Source: Halichondria panicea (taxonomy: Eukaryota; Porifera; Demospongiae; Suberitida; Halichondriidae). Taken from it: a stretch of DNA of 64,000 nucleotides. Positions 57,401-64,000 of this stretch are shown piece by piece (the stretch's first letter is position 1; each line of letters opens with the position of its first letter). Location: positions 11,394,632 through 11,458,631 of the forward strand of contig NC_087377.1 in NCBI RefSeq assembly GCF_963675165.1, read 5' to 3'. Under the pieces are notes generated by a model that saw only the letters and a program-made list of their open reading frames with translations, ran no database searches and was not told the origin of the DNA. A program made the translations under genes and the position numbers.

Positions 57401-57590
57401 GCTAGCTCTTGGACATGCTGTTTGTCTGCCACTAATCTATACCAGTAATTCCCTGGCTGAAGACTCATCAGAGAAGGTGGGGCTTTTAGTGTAGTTTTTG
57501 CAGAGAAAGGGGGGGCTCCAGCCCCCAAAGCCCTCCCCCTCCCTACGCCCCTGCTATTCAGCAGTTATTAGTACAGAACCCGCACCTTAA
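54490..57590 (+). pseudogene. DIRS-type retrotransposon: RT, RNase H, tyrosine recombinase
   Basis: Reverse transcriptase: SPFGVIHKKSKPGKWRLIID, AKIDIKHAYRNIPVHPDD, LPFGLRLAP and HYLDDYI. One in-frame TGA follows near 55333. RNase H: LHVYSDASGSWG, CHISAKEMIPI and HSDNSAVVALL, then after a frame change near 55995 HIPGAENVLADALSR, ending at 56263. Tyrosine recombinase overlaps in another frame: LAPSTQRTYTSAQARYLSFC, VKSYLSALRHLQ, FGFMRSGEM. It continues after shifts near 56808 and 57025 with YAGHSFR (HxxR) and SAYQLYIRTPR (catalytic tyrosine). The end is split by a MITE at 57150-57553; beyond it the frame resumes and stops at 57588-57590. The RT-RH-YR order with an overlapping recombinase frame defines DIRS elements. 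GC content and codon use differ visibly from the neighbours. Confidence 0.87.
57150..57553. repeat. MITE with CAGGGGCGTAGG ends inserted in the recombinase
   Basis: Starts CAGGGGCGTAGGCAGGAATT and ends CTCCCTACGCCCCTG. CTATTC flanks both sides (57144-57149, 57554-57559). Excising it restores the recombinase 3' reading (TDKLASYS-type end, then EPAP and stop). Termini resemble hAT-type elements, though the duplication found is six bases. Confidence 0.8.
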
Positions 57591-57685
57591 TTGATGTAAC
57601 TATGTTTATGTGACGTACCTATATATAATTACTATACTTGTGTATTCGTAAATACTCTGTGGACTCAGATAAATTGATTCTCTTT

Positions 57686-57894
57686 GGAGGGGGCTCGTAA
57701 CCTAGCTACTCACCTAATTTATTCCCTCGTCCTGGGATTAATGATATTCATTGACCTAAAATTAACCGCAGGGAATTCGCAGCTCATAGACGGCCTCCTC
57801 CTCCTACGCTGCTCCACCCCTCCAACTCCCCAAGGCTGATGGGTAGTTGAGGGTATTACCGCTGATTGACGCTTCGGAGCGTAGCCAACATTAA
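57686..57894. repeat. Direct repeat, copy 1
   Basis: Starts GGAGGGGGCTCGTAACCTAG and ends GCTTCGGAGCGTAGCCAACA. Copy 2 is at 58175-58394. Lying just downstream of the DIRS element, the pair may be its split direct repeat or 3' structure. No matching copy was seen at the element's 5' side, so this is unresolved. Confidence 0.8.
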
Positions 57895-58174
57895 ATGGAG
57901 TTTAAGGAAGTTAAACGGAGTTAATGGGGCGGAGCGTAGCCTCCACGCCACACACGCCTCCTAGCAAACATTATCTCGTGCTGGGCCTTATCACTCCAGC
58001 GCATGACTAGTAAGCACTGCCTCGTGGTGAGATTGGCTGAGCAATATAAAATTTGGACTGCTGTCTTTGCTGTTTCCCTCCCACCCATTTTCCCCATTTT
58101 ATTTTATTTTTTATTTTTTATTGTAGTTACTTCTAATTTTCTCCGGTATGTCCATACCGTGATGGGGCACCGTA

Positions 58175-58394
58175 GGAGGGGGCTCGTAACCTAGCTACTC
58201 ACCTAATTTATTCCCTCGTCCTGGGATTAATGATATTCATTGACCCAAAATTAACCGCAGGGAATTTGCAGCTAATCATATTCATAGACGGCCTCCTCCT
58301 CCTACGCTGCTCCACCCTCCAACTCCCCATAAGGCTGATGGGTAGTTGAGGGTATTACCGCTGATTGACGCTTCGGAGCGTAGCCAACATTAAA
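58175..58394. repeat. Direct repeat, copy 2
   Basis: Near-identical to 57686-57894 in the same orientation, with about 12 extra bases (around AATCATATTC) and a few substitutions. The 280 bp between the copies contains no recognised feature. Confidence 0.8.
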
Positions 58395-59057
58395 GCTTCG
58401 TTGTCTAATAAAAGCGAGCAAAATGTAGCTTGAACAGAACTTGCACATGCGTTACTTATAACTGAAGTGATCCTGTACCAAGAAGGATGGAACAGGGTCA
58501 CTAAAGTAGAAAGCTGTATATACCAAGAACAATGGAACAGGGTCACTAAAGCAGAAAGCTTGAATTATAGCTCCTGCTTTTAGCTCTGGGATCTAGGACC
58601 TGGAGCCATACTTCTCTGAGACTCCAGGCTTCCACAGTGCATATAGTACCACTACCTGTTCTCAAATGTTTTAGCATGCCTCCAGTCTGGTTTAGTTTTA
58701 TTGTTCCTGAGTTGCTGTGCAAGTCATGCATGATGATGATAACAACATCACTATATGCACTGCATTATATTTCTAGTTTCTTTATAATCATGTCACCAGC
58801 AGAGGGTTTGCACTTTAGTGCTCTACTTTTGTGTGGTTTTGAAGACACACCTTCATAAGATCAGCAATGATCACCCTCACTGACAGAAAATTGATGGTGG
58901 ATCAAGTGAAGAGTGTGAGCTACACGACTTGCATGGTGCTACCATCATCAGCTCAAACAGAGAGGGATCGACAATGACACTATATAAACCTGTTTAATAC
59001 GAGAAATGTAATATGTATACGTATTATAGAATGTCTATACTTCTCTGCACAGGAGCA
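58395..59057. other. Interval with a short tandem duplication
   Basis: CCAAGAA(C/G)AATGGAACAGGG, TCACTAAAG and (C/T)AGAAAGCT occur twice in tandem at about 58478-58560. No gene is supported. The 59058 exon begins at the end of this stretch. Confidence 0.4.
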
Positions 59058-59381
59058 ATGGCTATTATCCATACAACAGTGCTCCTCTTGGCTATACTAA
59101 CGGACGAGACTGGACAGTGTGAGGTAAGGGCTTAATTGTCTTTGGTTTCTTTTTAATCTTGTCCTATACTCATAGAACTGGAGTGTATATCTGCTCGTTC
59201 GAGCGTTGTTTAGAGGCATCAAGAGAATCTACGTTTCTCAAGCAAGATTTAACTGAGTTATAAACAGGGGCCTAAATCAGAGAGGTCCAGCAGCCTGCTA
59301 AACCTTCTTGAAAAGAAATTTGGGGCATTCAATCATCCTGAAGTTTCCCTGGGTCACTATAATCGTGCTGCAGCACAACCG
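59058..59381 (+). CDS. Two 5' exons of an unidentified secreted or membrane protein
   Basis: ATG at 59058 opens a 66-nt exon (59058-59123) encoding a signal peptide (TTVLLLAILTDETGQCE), then a GTAAGG donor. A second exon (59268-59381, 114 nt) follows a CAG acceptor in matching phase 0 and reads GPKSERSSSLLNLLEKK, FGAFNHPEVSLGHYNRAAAQ and P before a GTAACT donor. No third exon was identified, and repeat sequence begins near 59540. I do not recognise the family. The in-phase pair argues for a real gene whose 3' part is missing or too diverged to see. Confidence 0.45.
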
Positions 59382-59756
59382 GTAACTCCCCTTGTGAAGC
59401 ATCTTCCTATTATGTGCATCTTTTTGTATACTCCACTCAAGTGAAATTTCTACGTATAAATTTCAATTATCGAAATATTTTTACCGACTACAAATTAAAT
59501 ACATGAAAATTGTTCGCATGCGCAGACAACTTGTACCAGGCCTAGTTGTTCGCCTATCCATTATAAAAGCGAAAAACTCGACCTGGGATCGAGGCTAGTG
59601 CAGAGCTATTATAACTACTAAGTAGAGTATAGCAACACTCCATGGACAAGTTTTTCTACGCACTCAGTGACTACTCTAGAAACCTATAAAAACTCTTACT
59701 TGACACACACACACACAACTGTATATCTCGCTTGCGCATGTGCACTGCATGGGTTT

Positions 59757-59862
59757 TTAACTTACTAAATTCCTCAGTTGTACATCTATATGCTCGTCAG
59801 AGCCCCAATATGATAATTGGCAGTGATCTTTGTGTTGATAAGATCCAATATATTATAGTTTT
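59757..59862 (-). pseudogene. Relic of gene C exon 2
   Basis: The minus strand (LDLINTKITA ... GALTS, then stops, then a TTTAGTAAGTT donor-like end) aligns with the end of gene C exon 2 (WDLVNTKITAMYWLGALTSV, 61909-62000) at about three quarters identity. No other exon of that copy was recognised. Confidence 0.6.
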
Positions 59863-60140
59863 TCCACATTACCAATATTAATACAAGTGCGTAATTACCT
59901 CAATTACATTTAAGTGCCAAATTTTCTGCTGATTTGACTAATTGTTTTTAATGTTTTCAGTTGCAGTAATCAATAATTATGGTAGTTGCTTTTCACCATC
60001 TACTTCCACTAAACAACATAATAATTATTATAGTCATTGCTTTGTTATTGATAAAAATAAAACTATAGAAAGCAATGCAAGTTGCAATACTGAAGTACAA
60101 TGTTAGTACCTGCAGTTATTGGGAATTGTCTTGTAATGAT

Positions 60141-62496
60141 CTACTGACTTAAAGGATCCACGTAGTCGTACTCGTGTAGTAGTTCACATCCCCCTCCTAT
60201 CTGACCCACAACACCTGTTAGCTGACCATACGACTGGTTAGACTTCAGCAATATCTGCTCCTGCTCAATATTTATTAGCTCAGGATGCTCACTCCTTCTC
60301 TTTGCTTTCGGTTTCACTTTGATTTTGCTGTACTGGTGACTCAATGATAAATCTTTTTGGCTGTTGCATTCTGGAGTAGCATATGTTGGGCAAGCAGTCG
60401 TAATACTCTTGTCTGTGTGCCCGTAAGACTCGTTAGCTTTTAACTCAACTTCTATCATATCCGAGACATTGCCTTTGACTTTTGCTAGATCAACCTCATC
60501 GTACAAAACACTGTTGGAATGCTGACCTGATTTACTTTGTTTGGGAAGTGTGGAGGGTGGACTTTTTCTGCTAGGTGTTGTAACTATGCTGTTGAGGAAA
60601 GCCTTGTGATTTAATTATTCAAATGACCAATTAACATATTGTATGAAAGAAGTAAATCTATGCATAATGTATCACATAGGGCTTACCAAGTATCTTTGTT
60701 TTCAAATCGCAATGTGAATTCTGAACAACACATGTACAAAGTGTAGTGTTCAAGACAAAGTTGCAACATAATAATTAATGAAGCTTTAATGAAAGTGAAA
60801 CTTACTACGATGGTTGTACACTCCGTGTCCGATAAAGCTCCAAATAGTAATCAAAATTGTTATTCCCAAACATGAAATGACTAACATTGTATCAAGCATA
60901 CTGTCGCGAAGTGTCATCCTAACTGGACTGCATTGTGTACCTATGGGGATTTTTTAAGAATAACTTTACTATATAGTACTTAATGAAAACATTGTTTACC
61001 ATAGAAAATGATCCCAAAGACAAATAGTGAAGAAATGCAAATGAAAAGCAGTACGAGTAGGATCACCATAGAAACAACAAGAGATTTCTTTCTAGAGACA
61101 AACACCTTCACCTTACAAAAAGCTGCATTTCCAATTTTCAAAGTTATTATTTTTAGCTAATGGTAACTCACCTCCGATAAGTAGTAATAAGAAATGAATG
61201 ACCGTCAAGAAAAGGTACAGTGAAGTTGTGCTAAGAATGGCAGTTGATTTAAACTCAACAGGGATTCCATCTGTATAAAATTAATACAACACTATATTAT
61301 AGAGGCATTATTGACTGAAAACCTAACCTTTAACAGACATATTTTCTTTGATAAATAAATTGTTATTTGCCTCCATTGAAAACGCAAATGTGTGGACTGT
61401 ACCAGGACTTGAATGTGGAATTTTCAACACTTCCATGCCATTAATAGGCTGATTACTCAGTGTTGTGTGTTGTATAGTACAAGTAGAGTCGTTTTGAATG
61501 ACTGCACAACTGACCGAATAGAGACAGTTAGTTGAATTAACTTAAGTACGAAAGTAATCTGCACTTTTGAGCCCTATAATTATATAGAATTAATAATAAT
61601 AGCTGCATTATATAATTATAAGGGAGTACGATGTAATAATAATTCGTGTCTCACCTATTAGAAATGCGTACACTTTTGTATTATTCCTGGACGATCTAGT
61701 AGTAAACAAACTCAGTTCAATGTTATACTCTCCCATAATGGTTCTTATGGAGAAAAATCTGGCCTCACAGAACGGACCGACACAACGTTTCACAATTTTG
61801 ATCTTATCTGATCCATTAATCGACATGGTGTACACAAGAACTGAAGAACACATTAACTAAAGAGATTACATAAATTGTATGCATTCAGTAGGTTTATGCA
61901 CAACTTACTAAACTCCTCAGATGTACTTCTACACTAGTCAAAGCCCCTAGCCAGTACATGGCAGTAATCTTCGTATTAACAAGATCCCACACTATAATAT
62001 CAGATACCAGCTTTTTGTCATAAGTACTAACATCACCACACAGTATGCTAGTAATTTCTTGATTTTCTAGTTTCAACAGATCAACAAAAAGAAGGGATGA
62101 AAAATTTGCAAGTGATTGATCAGCATATTTGGAAACAGTGACTAGTTGAACTGCCAAAACAGCAGGATTATTGATAGCCTCAACAGCAGTAATATTAGCA
62201 CGATAATCAGGAAGGAACGAAGTACCAAGTTTAATTATTTTAGGAGAATTAGAGCTCCTATAGCTCCATTGCAATTGTGCGAGATTCACTCCTTCACAAA
62301 TCAGCATCACACTGACATTAACCGAACAAGCCATGTTCACTTTATTGTTGACAAATAGGCTCACGTTAGCCCCTGCAAATAACTAGCTATACATAAGCAT
62401 GTCTGTATAGAGCCTCATAGAAAAATTACACAACTTACCTTTAACAGGAAGACTGTAAACAGCAGAACAAATGAAGAAGAGACAGATAAGAATCAT
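60141..62496 (-). CDS. Gene C: Ig-like receptor with three helices and tyrosine-rich tail
   Basis: Nine exons whose lengths sum to 592 codons including the stop: 62496-62439, 62372-61909, 61856-61655, 61540-61328, 61270-61172, 61122-61000, 60940-60806, 60720-60687, 60588-60141. All junction phases agree. Exon 1 is a signal peptide (MILICLFFICSAVYSLP). Exon 2 has an Ig fold (VMLICEG ... LQWSY ... ILCGDVS) and begins an Fn3-like region continued in exons 3-4. Exons 5, 6 and 7 each hold one hydrophobic helix (SLYLFLTVIHFLLLLIG; LVVSMVILLVLLFICISSLF; TMLVISCLGITILITIWSF). The tail has VLYDEV, NESYGH, PTYATP, HQYSKI, NQSYGQL and HEYDYVDPL. An odd number of helices places the tail inside the cell. 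The YDEV and NxxYGxL motifs are shared with genes A and B although the ectodomain differs. Ligand and pathway unknown. Confidence 0.8.
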
Positions 62497-64000
62497 AGCT
62501 ATAATTATAATTATATTAGTATTTTGCAGGCTGCTTTTTTCCTTTGCAATATTTTTAACAACATGCAGACAGTTATAATTATGTATTGCTGATCATGTGA
62601 GCTACGTACAGTCAATCAATCATCAAAATTAATGCATGCAGTTACTTGAATTCAGTACTTTAAATAAAAATAAAACTGGTATAAACTCCCACGCATGCAC
62701 CGGTATTTCACATGCAATTATTGGTGGGTGTGGTTTCCTGGAATTGAAACGCGAATATTAAAACCACGAACATTTCTGCTGAGGGCTATAGAGCCAAATA
62801 GCAAAAATGTTCACCGCGAAAAGTGAGTTGCAGCTATATAGCCGTCAGTTTGTAGAGAGATCCAGCGAGTTTGTAGGTACTTACCTATACCGTATAGCGG
62901 GTAATTTTCGTGGGGTAAAATATTCGTTATTTTCATGGGCAAGCTGATCTCCACGAAATTTTAACGTAGGTGTGACTTACCGGAACGTAGGAATGCAGGC
63001 AGGCAATGAGACTAAACGAAATTTTTACTCACGAAAACCACAGTTTCTCGAGTTGAACGAAATTTTTACCCCACGAAAATTACCTGCTATACGGTAGTCT
63101 AGTTCTATAGCTTTAGCTCTTCCGTATGAAGTTTTATAAGCCGTTTCTCATCGTCTCCCTCTATTTATCTACATCTCCAAGCCTATATATAAAGAGAGCT
63201 GCAAGACTCACACAAAATATCGACTAAAAATAATAGTGTTATACTATGGGAAATTTTTGCTATTTCTCTTTGTGTCACCCTGCCCATTCATTCGTATAAA
63301 CAGATAAAAACTTCAGTTCAATATTTCCTGGTCCACTGACGCTAAAATTTGCCGACAGGTCTAGCTTTGTGATTTTTAACTGTACACAATATACACAAAA
63401 TAATGATATTCATGCATGAGCGTTTAATGAGTGGGTAGAAACACTATACCGTAACCATAAAACACTTGTAGCTAGCGTGAGTGTTTATAATTATGCAGCA
63501 ATTAAGATGGATACAGCAAATTAAACACTTATTTATGGCAATAACAAATAAAAATAGGTCATTCGATATAGGTATTTTCTTTTTTACGTCTATAGGGGAA
63601 AATTAACTTATTAAAAATGCATGCAGGCAACGTAAGTTTTGCGGTTCATCTGCTGATCTAACAACATTGCCAAACTTAACATTCTCAGACTGTCAAAATG
63701 TATGTAACAACAGGAACAAGTAATACATGCATATCCATGTATCTGTAATACCTGAGGCTTATCAGTTCCTTTAATTACTTTGTTTCTGTTGACTGTTTCA
63801 CGTCTTTATATCAGGTGTTTCAATTTTAACCAGAGAGTATATTCTGTGAAGATAGCAAATAACGTTTATAATTAGTACAGACATTCGGTTTTTGATCGGT
63901 ACATTGTCAAGTGGAAACAACCAGAAGCAAAGCTACATATTTAATTTACCTTCAGTACCATAATTACAGCAGATTGCAGTTAACTTGCCTGTAGACTTTG
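62497..64000. other. Upstream flank of gene C, AT-rich
   Basis: It contains the MITE at 62890-63094 and a possible repeat at 62700-62830. No coding region or RNA gene was recognised up to the window end. Any promoter of gene C would lie in the first few hundred bases, but no specific element can be assigned. Confidence 0.35.
62890..63094. repeat. MITE with CCGTATAGCGGG ends, TA duplication
   Basis: Starts CCGTATAGCGGGTAATTTTC and ends GAAAATTACCTGCTATACGG, flanked by TA. Same family as 24173-24396. Interior hairpin blocks include GGGGTAAA / TTTACCCC. Confidence 0.8.

Overview
The window is eukaryotic and most likely from a demosponge, probably Amphimedon queenslandica. The reasons are AT-rich intergenic DNA full of TATAATTATA-type islands, small exons with short GT-AG introns, membrane receptors built from Ig, Fn3 and CCP exons, and a high-copy repeat (19512-20095 and fragments at about 3404 and 59600) that I recall from that genome. 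The organism call is recall, not a search result.

Host genes. Gene A (minus, 16873-11394) reconstructs into 17 exons whose lengths sum to exactly 804 codons: signal peptide, Ig, Fn3, three CCP/sushi domains, one transmembrane helix, seven Y-x-x-hydrophobic motifs (five of them in five consecutive tiny exons), a death domain split over two exons, and a proline-rich SH3-ligand-like tail. Gene B (plus, 41251-43454) has the same six ectodomain exons with identical lengths, but a single last exon gives it a different helix and a short two-tyrosine tail, so A and B form a paired-receptor arrangement. The B-type last exon recurs as an orphan at 1014-1282 and beside a decayed CCP at 6276-6817. Gene C (minus, 62496-60141, 9 exons, 592 codons) has an Ig-like ectodomain, three predicted helices and a tyrosine-rich tail. 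Further Ig/Fn3 genes lie at 20671-22326 (5' end lost) and 4710-3807 (frame-broken). Relics include a death-domain fragment at about 35826-35890 and a piece of a gene C exon at 59757-59862.

Large-scale structure. A large inverted duplication joins 15181-19346 to 36609-43120. The second arm is lengthened by a 2.06-kb transposon insertion.

Mobile DNA fills most of the rest. Two elements share the same plan, with a RecQ-type helicase and a small CxxC zinc-finger gene transcribed inward from opposite ends and TAG...CTA termini carrying a subterminal hairpin. One (44087-49647) also carries a large DUF6589-like protein; the other (38883-40946) is internally deleted and has a perfect 9-bp target duplication. 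Several short elements have the same TAG/CTA ends and 9-bp duplications, one of them inserted inside another. This group is the best candidate for an under-described system, although it may belong to the helicase-carrying Academ lineage. Other elements are a Mutator-like element with CXXC, SWIM and OTU domains (25316-31039), a broken Helitron with an OTU domain (49807-53301), a DIRS-type retroelement (54490-57590), a LINE fragment (33060-34169), an IS630/Tc1-type transposase relic (34290-35199), a 1.5-kb fold-back element, two tandem arrays and many MITEs.

Limits. Splice sites and domains were assigned by eye. No database search, folding or transcript evidence was available.
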